This document shows, one piece after another, positions 24,087 to 35,600 of a DNA stretch of 64,000 bases. Below the pieces are notes generated by a model. That model saw only the letters and a program-made list of their open reading frames with translations, ran no database searches and was not told the DNA's origin. Source of the DNA: Humulus lupulus. Taxonomy: Eukaryota; Streptophyta; Magnoliopsida; Rosales; Cannabaceae. A program made the translations under genes and the position numbers. Each line of letters opens with the position of its first letter. Position 1 is the stretch's first letter. Location: the NCBI RefSeq assembly GCF_963169125.1, contig NC_084800.1:55164866-55228865 (forward strand), in the 5' to 3' direction.

Positions 24087-24387
24087 TTCCGGCGGCGCTT
24101 GAGCTCAGTCCCTGTGAGTCAGTGAGAGTTTAGGAAAAGCTTGGCGCGCGGGCTTTGAGATAGAAGAAGCTTCAATGCCTTTCTTTTGCTTTTGAAAGTT
24201 AATCGGGCCTCGGCCCACATGATCCAAACGAACGAAGTGATCTGGACCAACACAATAATAAGCCTTGCCACAAAGTTGCCCAAATATGGGCCTGATTTAT
24301 AGTACCCAATGAATTGGAAATTTTGTACAATTCATTGTAAAATAAAATAAATAATAATAAAAAATAGTTTAGGGGAATTCTATGCTG
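24087..24387 (-). promoter_or_regulatory. Proximal upstream region of the TTLL12-like gene
   Basis: Only 301 bp separate the ATG from the Copia LTR. The first ~100 bp are GC-richer (CTTGGCGCGCGGGC near 24140), fitting a 5' UTR/core promoter. The rest is AT-rich up to the TSD TGCTG at 24383-24387. Confidence 0.45.
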
Positions 24388-24581
24388 TGACAGAATAATG
24401 GAGTAAAATGTATGTCTTTCATTTATGATAATCACATATAAATACAACTCCAGAACCAAATGTTTGTTAAAGTTCCACCAATAATGTTTGTAAGATTTTG
24501 GATTTACAATTTTGAATGAGAATGAAGTTTGAAATAATAATCAAGACTAAGTCTAAGTCAGTGCACATGTGGCCTCTATTA
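24388..24581 (-). repeat. Copia 3' LTR
   Basis: It matches 60728-60942 with about four substitutions, a 1-bp indel and one internal replacement/deletion (around 24489) that shortens it by about 20 bp. The inner edge abuts the PPT, read on minus as TTGAGGGGGCA. It reads toward the TTLL12-like gene. Confidence 0.9.
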
Positions 24582-25324
24582 TGCCCCCTCAAGATGGAGC
24601 TTGAGAGGAGTCCAATCTTGTTTATTAGATAAAGAAAACGAGCACGCGAAAGTGGTTTAGTAAGAGCATCGACAAGTTGATCTTGGGACGACACATGAGC
24701 TACACGCAAGATGCCATGCTGAACTTGGTCACAGATGAAGTGAAAGTCAAGAGCAACGTGTTGCATTCGTGAGTGGAACACATGATTAGAACATAGTTGT
24801 GTTGCACCAACATTATCACAGTAAATAACAGGAGAACAAGGTAATTGTATACCAAGATCAGTGAGAAGATAGCACAACCAGTTGAGTTCTATTGCTGTGA
24901 GTGCCACTGATCTATACTCAGCCTCTATCGAGGATCTTGCAACAATTTTCTGTTTGGTGGAGCTCCATGAGACTGGATTGCGCCCGAGATAAATGATATA
25001 AGCATTTGTGGAAGAAAAATCATCTTTATTTCTGGCCCAATCTGAATCAGAAAATGCATGTAGGCTCGTGGGAGATTGGCTATATATTTGAAGGTCGTCA
25101 TTGATGGTGCCGCGAAGATATCTCAATAAGCACTTAACAAAGGTCCAATGGTCTGTTGTTGGGTTGTGCATATATTGAGAGAGCTTACTGACAGAATAAG
25201 CAAGATCAGGTCTTGTTACCAGGAGATATTGGAGACTTCCAACAATGGCTCGATACTCCGTAGGATTAGTCAAGTGAGTTCCTGAATGTAAGATGAGTGA
25301 TGGGCTTGGTGGAAGAGGAGTAAG
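24582..25324 (-). pseudogene. Copia RT end and RNase H domain
   Basis: The open frame includes TEYRAIVGSLQYLLVTRPDLA, HAFSDSDWARN, SIEAEYRSVALTAIELNW, PVIYCDNVGAT and VDALTKPL, a typical Copia RNase H with its acidic residues visible. It is broken at 25324 by the Tat element. The preceding codons continue at 47588 after the insertion. Its 3' end runs into the PPT and LTR. Confidence 0.9.
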
Positions 25325-25931
25325 TGTTATCCAAAAAATAGGCACGGATGACGTGGCAGGCGATTTCTGAATACGTAGCTGACACCTAGCAGAGTTCTGT
25401 TAGAGTATTGACCAGTAAGACATTACAGGCGCGGCGGTTGAGTTTTTCTTACGACCAGCATGGTCGTACATTCCGCATATTTCAATATGATCTTGGGTGA
25501 ATCAAAGTCAATCCCGAGATTATCTCCTATGATTGCTGATTATCCGATTAATTAGGAGAGAATATCTGTAACAAATTCATGTAATCCTCCTTGAGCCTAT
25601 AAATAGAGAAAGATAGCTCAAGGGAGGGACTTTTGGGCTTTTGCTTAATTAAAATTACATACTTATGAGAGAATTAGAGCTATTTTATTACGATTGTACT
25701 GTTTATCTCTTTGAGGTTGGTGAAACTCGAAGAACCCTAGTTCTTTGATCACCCCTTTGAGATCTCATATCAATAATAGCTTAAGTAGACGTAGGTCATT
25801 ACCAGTCTCTGGGGCCGAACCACTATAATTCCTTGTGTCCTTTACTGTTTTTGTCATTATATTCATTCCAACACATCCATCCACATCAAGCATTTTGACT
25901 CCGTGTCAGTTGACTAAAATTAGGGTCAACA
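25325..25931 (+). repeat. Tat element 5' LTR
   Basis: It differs from 46976-47582 at about 17 of 607 positions by eye (about 2.8%). TATA box TATAAATAG at 25598-25606; the 3' LTR copy has TACAAATAG. The polymerase II start should lie about 30 bp downstream. Confidence 0.92.
25598..25606 (+). promoter_or_regulatory. TATA box of the Tat 5' LTR
   Basis: TATAAATAG is followed by AGAAAGATAGCTCAAGGGAGGG. The equivalent in the 3' LTR (47249-47257) reads TACAAATAG. Confidence 0.6.
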
Positions 25932-25978
25932 TTCTGGTGCTTTCATTGATAGCTTGATACGATATTGTTAAAGCATAA

Positions 25979-28323
25979 ATGGCGAAAACAACAAAGAAGA
26001 TTGGGCAGGCGACTGGCACTGCACCATCTCAACCGCCTCCTCCTCCAAACGTGACTGAAGATGAGCCACATTTGGAATTTGATGAGGAAGAACTGGATTC
26101 CGAGACGCTAAGGAATACCCTGGGGGTATTGCAGGATGAATTGGCCAATCTGAGGGCCAGCCAAGAAAGTGCTGCTGAGATTATGGCGCGGCAGCAACAA
26201 GAGATTGAGCGACAGCGCCAAGAATTGAGTGAAAGACAGGCGGAGATGGACCGACGTCAGAGGGAGGCCATGGCAGCCCTCGAAGCAGACAGTTGGCTAG
26301 GAATCAGGCTACACCTACCTCACAGCCTGATCAACCTTCAAATGGGCCACCCCAAAGGGGTCCCAATCCTAGCCCGTCGATCCAGCCCTCGAGCCCCCAA
26401 AGGCCCGAGCAGCCACCAATGCCTCAGGAGGATGTCCCACCAAAGGATCCTGAAGTGCAGCCTCCATCCCAGGCTGGTCGAGACATTCCCCCGCAGCCAA
26501 GGCAAAATAGGGCCGGGCAGCAGCCCCGTAGTCCTAGACGCCATAGGGGCGAAGAGCCAAACCCCCCGAGCAGAGGGCAGCGTCCTTTTGGCAACAGAAG
26601 GAACTCAGAGACAAGCTCTGCGGTTCGGGGCCCCCCACGGCATGGTAATGCACGGGGACCTACCGACCAATGCAGGCCACCCTCTAACGCTCGGGAAGTT
26701 CGAGCCCGAGGAGGCAACCGAGGGGACAGTCGATCCCACCATAGCCAGTCAAGGTTCAGAGATGGCCATGGTTACAATGAGGCCGACTCAGGCAGAGGAA
26801 ATGCCGGTCGGAGAAATGGAGAGAGAGGTGGGGGCAGGAGCTCACCACCCAGGGAAGACCAACCCGAGAGACGTGACGCTGGGGGGCAGCCCAAGCAAAA
26901 TAACGTCTTTAACCGACTCGAAGCAAGCGAGCAGCGGCGAAGAGACGAGGATTTAAGAGATGTACTCAACAATCGCCAGGAACGGCATGACGAGTACATT
27001 CCCCCAGCACCAGAGGCCCCGGCGATTCTCAACGCCATACAAGCCCAAATAGATGCCCTGAACCAGGTAGTACAACAGCTGGTCGGGGGAAGGACGTCAC
27101 ATATCGAGTACGACAGGAGAAGAGGCACTCCTTTCGTTCAAAGGATAGCTATGGCAGAAACTCCAAGCAAGTTTAAGATGCCCACGCTTCCAAACTTTGA
27201 CGGGTATGGTGACCCGGTATCTCATGTCAACAAATTTGAGATACAGATGGACATTCAGAAAGTGTCCGAAGACGCTCAGTGCAGGATCTTTCCTGCAACA
27301 CTTTCTGATGCTGCACAGGAGTGGTTTTTCAAATTCCCTCCTGCAAGTATTGTTTCTTGGGAGATGTTCGTAAAGGAATTTTACGGACAATTCTATGCGG
27401 GTCGTGTGCACCCAACTGAGGCGAATCAGCTGGTGGAGATACGACAGCAAGAAGGAGAGCCACTGAAGGATTATGTCCAGCGCTTCATGCGAGCAGCGGC
27501 TGGAGCTAAGACAGTGGGAGATGAGGGCAAGATGATGGCCCTAACTGCGGGAGTTAGGCGTCGTACGCCTTTGTGGAGTAGCCTCATAAAGCATGGAGTT
27601 AAGACTACTTAAGAATTTTTGGATAGAGCTGATCGGTACATCAAGCTCGAAGATGTCATCACCAGCGAAGGAAAACCCCCAGGCAAGGATAAGGGGACTG
27701 TCGATCCCGCCAAAGCCGCCAATGGGTCAAAACCCAACGGCAACGACAAAGGCAACGGGAACGGCAATGGCAATGGCAATAGTGGGGGGAAGTGGCCGAA
27801 TAACGAGCCTTCCACCTCTGAAAATAAACGCGCTAAGGGCAATCGTTATGAACCACGGTTCACTAACTACACTGCCATTGTCGAGTCTTGGGGAGAGGTG
27901 TATCAGGCCACTAATTCTAGTGTGCCTTACAAAAAACCCGCTCCCATTCGGAAGGATATTTCAAAGAGAGATACAACAAAGTTCTGTCGTTATCATAACG
28001 ACTATGGACACGATACAAACGAATGCAACCAGCTGAAGGATGAAATCGAGTTCCTTATCAGACAAGGACACTTGAGGAGATACATACGGGCCTCGGGAAC
28101 TTCCCAACGAGAGGCTCCAGGTGGCAACGAGCAGGCGCTCGCACACCAACGCTCGCCACCTTTGCAGCCTGACCCCGTAGCTGGCACTTTACTCACCATC
28201 TGTGGAGGCCCGCACCTCGCGGGAAGCAGTGGAAAGGCGAGGGAACGATATGCTCGGACCCTACGCCATGACCAGGACATCGAGATGATGACTGTGGAGG
28301 ACAGGGCATCAAAGAAGGCTTGA
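25979..28323 (+). pseudogene. Tat gag (capsid and nucleocapsid), broken
   Basis: ATG at 25979. The N-terminal part is acidic with a Gln/Arg-rich coiled coil (ARQQQEIERQRQELSERQ). After about 26290 the homologous frame shifts to a Pro/Arg-rich linker, then the gag core (FKMPTLPNFDGYGDPVSHV, AQEWFFKFP, LVEIRQQEGEPLKDYVQRF) ends at a TAA at 27610. Beyond it the same frame continues with DRADRYIKLEDVI and the CRYHNDYGHDTNEC knuckle to a TGA at 28321. One frameshift and two stops therefore disable it. Both stop codons fit C-to-T changes of CAA and CGA. Confidence 0.85.
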
Positions 28324-30661
28324 TCAGAGGATGGTGAAATAACCTTCTCTGATAGCGACGCACAGCATGTCAGGTTCCCACATTCTGATCTGCTAGTCGT
28401 GGATGTTCAAATCGCCAACATGATGGTGAAGAGAGTACTGGTCGATACAGGAAGTTCAGTAAACATCTTGTACAAATCTTCGCTGGAACGCATGAAGTTG
28501 TTCGTCAAGGACTTGGAGCCCTGCAACCAAACAATTTACGGCTTCTCTAGTGAGGGACTCGCCCCAACGGGGTCAATCAAACTGCTGGTAACAGCGGGTA
28601 CAGCGCCTGCTACCAGGACATTACTCGCTACTTTCATAGTAGTCGATTGTCCTTCGGCGTACAATGCTGTAATTGGAAGACCCATACTGGTTGACCTTCG
28701 GGCCATCACCTCAATATGGCATCTGGCCATGAAATTCCCAACAGACGCAAGGGTAGGACGCGTGTTGGGAAATCAGAGAGAAGCAAGAGAGTGCTACAAT
28801 GCCTCGATCACAAAGGCAAAGAAAGGAACGGTGAAGAACACTCCCCCAGAAAGGTTGCAGATGGCCATTGATACACAAGCCCAATCCGGTGATGGAGTCA
28901 CCAAATAGGGTGTTGCCCAAGGTGAGGATAGAGATTTAGATCCTTGCTTTGGGAATTTTGAAGAAGATATTGGACCCGTCGAGGACCTTGAAGAGGTCCA
29001 ACTTGACGAAAAAGACCCGACTAGAGTTGTAAAGGTCGGGAAAAATTTAGAAGCAATAACGAAGCATGCATTGGTGGAATTTTTGAGAAAGAACCAGGAA
29101 GTTTTTGCCTGGTCACACAAAGACATGGCTGGGATAGATCATGCAATTATCAGCCATGTCCTGAACGTTGACAAGAGTTTTCCACCCGTGCAACAGAAAA
29201 GAAGGCTGCTCGATAATGATAGATCAAAAGCCTTAAAAGAGGAAGTTGAAAGACTGAAGGAGAATGGGTTCATCAGGGTGGCTTTTTATCCATCGTGGGT
29301 CTCTAATCCAGTACTGGTTCCCAAGCCTAACGGCAAATGGCGAACCTGTGTGGATTTCACAGACCTTAATAAAGCCTACCCAAAAGATTGCTTCCCACTC
29401 CCAAGGATCGACCAGCTGGTCGATGCAATTGCAGGACATGAGATCCTCTCTTTCATGGATGCATACTCAGGATACAATCGGATCAGTATGCATCCCCCTG
29501 ACGAGGATCACACTAGCTTTCGGACCGATACATGGTTATACTGTTATAAAGTAATGCCCTTCGGACTGAAAAACGCTGGTGCGACTTACTAGCGATTGGT
29601 TAACCACATGTTTAAGGAGTTGATCGGAGTAAACATGGAGGTGTACGTGGATGACATGCTGGTAAAGTCCAAAAAGGCAGAATGACATGTAAAGGATTTA
29701 CAAGAGTGTTTCAATGTTCTGAACAAATATCAGATGAAGTTAAATCCTTTCAAATGTTCCTTCGGAGTAGAATCAGGGAAATTTTTGGGGTTCATTGTTA
29801 ATTCAAGAGGAATCGAGGCCAACCCCGAAAAGATCAAAGCCCTGATCGACATGAAATCGCCGGTGAGAATCAAGGATGTGCAAAGTTTAACTGGAAGGAT
29901 TGACGCACTAAGTAGATTCACTTCCAAGTCGACTGATAAATGTGTCTCTTTCTTTAATCTACTTAGGGGCAACAAGAAGTTCGAATGGACCGGAGACTGC
30001 GAACAGGCTTTCCAAGCCTTAAAAGCCCACATGGCACAGCCTCATGTTTTATCAAAACCCATAGATGGAGAAACTTTGTTCATTTACCTGGCGATCACCG
30101 AATTTGCTGCTAGTGCGGTACTAGTACGAGAAGAAGAAGGAGTACAAAAGGTGATTTACTATGTAAGCAAGAGGTTAATCGGGGCCGAATTGAGGTATCC
30201 TCCCATCGAAAGATTAGCCTATTGCTTAATTTTAGCCTCAAGGAAGTTACGTCCTTACTTCCAAGCCCATCCCATCACAGTCTTAACTGACCAGCCCCTA
30301 CGGCAAGTTCTGCAAAAGCCAGAGGCGGCTGAACGCTTATTGAAATGGGCAGTCGAACTCGGGCAGTTCGATATGACATATTCACCGCAAGCAGCAGTGA
30401 AAGGACAAGTCTTGGCTGATCTTATCACTGAATTCACTGAGCTCCCAGATGACGAGCAGTGCGAAAAACCTAGTATGCCTGAGCCCCAAATTGAAGCTCC
30501 TTCATGGAAGTTATTCACGAACGGATCGTCCAACGAATCTCACGCCGGAGCAGGAGCGATATTGATAATGCCAAAAGGGCATCGATTTCACTGCGCTATT
30601 AGGTTCGATTTCACCGCATCAAACAATGAGGCCGAATATGAAGCACTACTCGCTGGACTAA
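28324..30661 (+). pseudogene. Tat pol: protease, RT, RNase H and second (archaeal-type) RNase H, broken
   Basis: One frame throughout. The protease motif VLVDTGSSVNILY is at about 28435. RT follows with FCVDF-like TCVDFTDLNKAYPKD, MDAYSGYNRI and VYVDDMLVKS (about 29640). RNase H has GETLFIYLAITEFAASAVLV and YVSKRLIGAELRY. A second RNase H begins WKLFTNGSSNESHAGAGA and stops at NNEAEYEALLAGL, where element A is inserted. In-frame stops occur at 28906 (TAG), 29590 (TAG) and 29683 (TGA). In the second RNase H the usual Asp of the DGSSN motif reads Asn. The C-terminal part of this domain and most of integrase are missing. Confidence 0.88.
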
Positions 30662-32581
30662 TGTAATGACCCACTAATCTAGACTTTTGGACCATTAACA
30701 AAACTATACATACAATCCTTAATAGAACTCACATTTGCGAAAATACCATAATTTTATTAGGTAACTTGTAAAAAATAAGAGTTACTTACAAAATAAATAC
30801 CAAGAAGGATATGGGATCCCATTGTCTTTAAAAACAAAACATGATTTAAAATAAAAAGACATTACATAAATAGTGCGGAAAATACATGTAAAAAGACATA
30901 AAATAAAACTACATCCTCGAATCGAATAACGCTCGGCTCCTTGACTCCATTCACCATCGATACACATCCTCTAAGCGGCCACGAACCACACCGCCTCTAA
31001 AGCTATTTTCCTGCACATAAAACAAAAAGGAATGAGCCTAATGCCCAGCAAGGAAAATCTAACACATAATCATAAACATAAAATTTCATGATAAACATAA
31101 AGACATATCATAACACTTATTACATACACTTATTATAATGGCCATTATTACTTGGGGTCCCATAGACTAAACAAGTCATATGCCCATGGGGTTAGTGGGG
31201 TCCTACTAGCTAAGTAGGTCATATGCCCATAACCCATTTGGGGTCTTGTTAGTCATATGGGTCATATGCCCAAGCCTACAAACATATATACATACATATC
31301 ATAACACATTTAATAACATAAAACATAAGATAACATAAACATATAACATATTGATTCTAGCCTATTTTCCTTACCAAAGTTACCGGGATATGTGGACTGA
31401 GTTGGGACTTTTGGAACACTCCTTAAACCATATATAAAGGGTGAGTAGATTTGAAGAAAAGAGATGAAATGAAAGGGATGGAAAGACTAAACCATTGAAA
31501 GTCACACTTACCAAAACTTATGTGCTCAAGAATTTAGATTTCCTAACCAAAATAAGAATGAGGTTAGGAGACTGAGTAGAAGACTAAGAGAAAGGAAATA
31601 ACATAAAACAAATGAACTAGAGTTTTGGTTTACCTCAAAGACTTGTAAGATCAATCTACACCACAATCGAAATACTATAGAACCTTACTTCCCAAAGTGT
31701 TTGATAAGCTTATAATGTTTAAGCTTATGATTTCCCCACCCAAGTGTTTAACTCTCACACTCTCCTAGCACTTGCAGCTTCTGAACTTAGAGCAAAAGGT
31801 GAATAATGGCTAGGTACTAGGTCCTATTTATAGAGTTTAGGAATGAAAGGATCTTGATTTTACTTGAATAAAAATAATAGCTTTTTAGGTGAAAATAATT
31901 TGAATAATCGTTCAGCAGAGGCTGAAGACTCGTTCAGAAAGATGCTGGACTTATCAAGAGTTTGAATGGCTGAAAGGAAAAAGAATTAAAAAACATTTGA
32001 AAATACACTGAAGGAGGCGATATATCGCCCCCTGTAGGCGATATATCGCCTGGGCCAGTATGCCCGAGGCGACCGTGCATCGTCTCGTGTTTTCCGTATC
32101 TACGTGCTGCGATATATCGCCCCCTATAGCTGCGATATATCAGCACACGCTGATTAATTAAACACGAAATTACACATTTTTAGCTAAGTTTGAATGGAGT
32201 AAACAATCTTGACTAAGCCCTCAATGTATTCAAAGCTGCTGACTGACCCTAATGCATTCAAACTTTACTCCTTATTAAATTTAATCCTCCAAAATACTTA
32301 ATCTTTAATCATCCATTCATAACATGTGCTTAAAATCCTATTGGTTGATATCTAAACCTTATAGTATAATAAATATTATTCTTAATATCAGTAATATAAT
32401 CAAACCTTAGGTTAAAATTAATATTCTTAAACTATAGATTAAACTTAGAAAGTCTATAAGTACTACTATGAGTGTCCAAATAATTCCCGGTCTGAACCAA
32501 AAATCCACAGTAACAAAGATAATACTATACATACTATAATACTACTAAATAATTAGCTAAGTAAAGTTCTTGGACTCTACA
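30662..32581 (-). repeat. Element A 3' LTR (complete)
   Basis: 1920 bp; on the minus strand TGTAGAGTCC..GTCATTACA. The inner edge abuts the PPT read as AGTAGGGGAGAAT. It contains a cluster of GCGATATATCGC palindromes (32016-32141). Minus-strand TATA box CTATAAATAG at 31824-31833. Small frames inside it are not genes. Confidence 0.92.
32016..32141. repeat. Palindrome cluster GGCGATATATCGCC in the LTR
   Basis: Two perfect 14-bp palindromes (32016-32029, 32037-32050) and two degenerate ones (near 32109-32120 and 32132-32141) occur within 126 bp. The same cluster is in the other LTR at 39766-39891. Confidence 0.85.
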
Positions 32582-32617
32582 ATTCTCCCCTACTAAAAAG
32601 AATTTCGTCCTGGAAAT

Positions 32618-35600
32618 TTACTTACCAAATAATTTCGGATACCGGCCTTGCATGTCCTCCTCCAGTTCCCACGTTGCCTCGCGTTCAGAACTATTGCTCC
32701 ATAGGACTTTGACTATAGGAAAGCTCTTGGACCGTAACTGCTTCATCCCTCTATCTAGGATGCTACCCGGTCGTTCCTCGTAACTTAAGTCTTTCTCGAG
32801 CGCTATCGTATCGTACTTGAGGACGTGAGATGGGTCTGACACATATTTGCGTAGCATCGAAATGTGGAAGACGTTGTGACTATCGGTTAGTGCAGGCGGT
32901 AGGGCTAGTCTATACGCAACTGGTCCCACTTTGTCCAATATCTCAAAAGGACCTATGAATCGGGGACTAAGCTTGCCTTTCTTCCCGAACCGCTTGACAC
33001 CTTTCATAGGAGATATTTTCAGGAAGACTTGATCTCCGACTTGGAACTCCACATCGCGTCGCTTGGCACCCGCATAGCTTTTCTGACGGCTTTGAGCAGT
33101 AAGCATACGTTGTCTAATAAGCGCTACTGCTTCTTGAGCTTATCTAACAGCTTCGGGCCCTAGAAGCTGCCTTTCTCCTACCTCGTCCCAGTGCAACGGT
33201 GATCGACACCTTCTTCCATATAGCAACTCATAAGGTGCCATTCCGATTGTTGACTGGTAGCTGTTGTTGTACGAGAACTCGATCAGCGGTAAGTACTTGT
33301 TCCACGATCCTCCGAAATCAAGTATACACGCGCGTAGCATATCCTCTATGATCTGAATTGTACGCTCGGACTGCCCATCTGTCTGAGGATGGAAAGCTGT
33401 ACTAAGACTTAACTTAGTACCCATGGCTTGCTGTAAGCTTCTCCAAAATCTTGACGTAAATATTGATCCTCTATCTGACACTATAGTCTTGGGGACTCCA
33501 TGCAACCGTACAATCTCTTGGATGTAGATCTCTGCGTATTGGTTTGTCGTGTATGAAGTCTTAACTGGAAGGAAATGAGCCGACTTGGTTAGTCTATCTA
33601 TTACTATCCAAGCGGAATCATGCTGCTTATTCGTCTTTGGCAGACCCGTCACGAAATCCATGGCTATGTCGTCCCACTTCCATTCTGGCACGCTAAGTGG
33701 TTGTAATAAGCCTGCAGGGCGCTGATGTTCCGCTTTCACTTGCTGGCATACCAGACACTTAGATACATACTCTGCTATGTCCTTCTTCATCCATGGCCAC
33801 CAATAGATTACCTTGATGTCGTGAGTCATCTTGGTAGACCCTGGATGAATTGAGTACGGGGTGCTGTGCGCTTCTTCTAGGATCGTCTTCTTAATACTTT
33901 GATCATTCGGCACGCATACCCGATCCTTGTATCTCAATAAGCCTTAGCTAGATATTGAGAAATCTGTAGTCTTGCCTTCTCTGACTGCATCCATGTGTGC
34001 TGCTAGTGTGTCGTCATGTCCCTGACCAATTCGTATATCCTCTAACAAATTTGATTGGATAGACAAATTAGCCAGCTTGCCTACAACCACTTCTATTCCG
34101 GCACTTATAAGCTCCTGCTGTAGCGACTTTTCTATTCCGGATAAGGCTGCTAAATTCCCATAGCTTTTCCTACTAAGCGCATCGGCAACCACGTTTGCCT
34201 TTCCTGGGTGGTATAGGATTTCACAGTCGTAATCCTTTACTAACTCTAACCACCTGCGCTGCCTCATGTTGAGCTCCTTTTGCGTAAAGAAGTATTTTAA
34301 ACTCTTGTGGTCCGTATAAATCTCACACCGTTCTCCGTAAAGATAATGGCGCTAGATTTTTAACGCAAAGACCACCGCTGCCAAATCCATATCGTGAGTT
34401 GGATAGCGTTGCTCATACTCCTTTAACTGACGTGAGGCATAGGCTATCACCTTGTCATTTTGCATCAGCACGCATCCCAATCCTAGCTTTGATGCATCGC
34501 AGTAGACAACGAACTTATCATTGGGTGTTGGGACACTAAGTACTGGTGTTGAGCAAAGCTTATCTTTAAGCAACTGGAAGCTTTCCTCACACTTATCGTT
34601 CCAGTTAAACTTTTGTTGCTTCCGGGTTAGGTTGGTGAGTGGAGTGGCTATCTTAGAAAAGCCCTCTACAAACTTCCTATAATAACCTGCTAGCCCTAAG
34701 AAGCTTCTTACTTCTGACGCGTCTTTGGTCTAGGCCAATCCTTCACGGCCTCTACCTTTGATGGATCTACTGCAACTCCGTCTTTCGATATGATGTGCCC
34801 GAGGAACGCCACTTGCGAAAGCCAAAACTTGCATTTCTTGAACTTGGCGTAGAGTTGATGCTCCTTTAATCGTGTTAAAATCAACCTTAAGTGTTCCTCG
34901 TGCTCTACTTCATACTTGGAGTAAATTAAAATGTCATCGATGAACACAACGACGAATTTATCCAAGTAGTCTTTAAAGACCCTATTCATTAAGTCCATAA
35001 ACGCGGTTGGCGCGTTATTAAGACCAAAAGACATAACCAAGAACTCATAATGTCCATAACGAGTTCTAAAGGCTGTCTTAGGAATATCTTCTCCTTTTAC
35101 CTTGAGCTGATGATACCCAGACCGTAAATCGATCTTAGAAAATACAGTCGCACCTCGGAGTTGATCAAACAAATCGTCTATCCGAGGTAGCGGGTACTTG
35201 TTCTTGATCGTTACTTTGTTCAGCTCACGATAGTCTATGAACATCCACATACTCCCGTCCTTCTTCTTCACGAATAGTACCGGAGCTCCCCATGGTGAAT
35301 GGCTTGGCCTAATAAAACCCAAGTCTAGGAGTTCTTGTAGCTGCGTCTTTAACTCCTTGAGTTCCGTAGGTGCCATCCGGTATGGTGCCTTAGAGATAGG
35401 CTCGGTGCCTGGTACTAATTCTATCGTGAAGTCTATTTCTCGATTTGGCGGCAATCCTGGCAAGTCATCGGGGAAAACTTCTGGAAATTCTTGTATAACC
35501 CGAACATCTCCAACTTTAAGTGATGTCTCCTTCTCCACATTCGCGATGCTGGCTAAGAACGATTGGCATCCTTTCTCCATCATTCTCTGAGCTTTGAGAG

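Noticed and set aside
26338..27128. Minus-strand frames opposite the Tat gag
   Set aside because: Shadow frames of a Pro/Arg/Gly-rich coding region; no recognisable domain.
31934..32146. 70-codon frame in the LTR, repeated at 39684-39896
   Set aside because: It follows the palindrome cluster in an LTR, with no start context or known domain; open by chance and duplicated because the LTR is duplicated.
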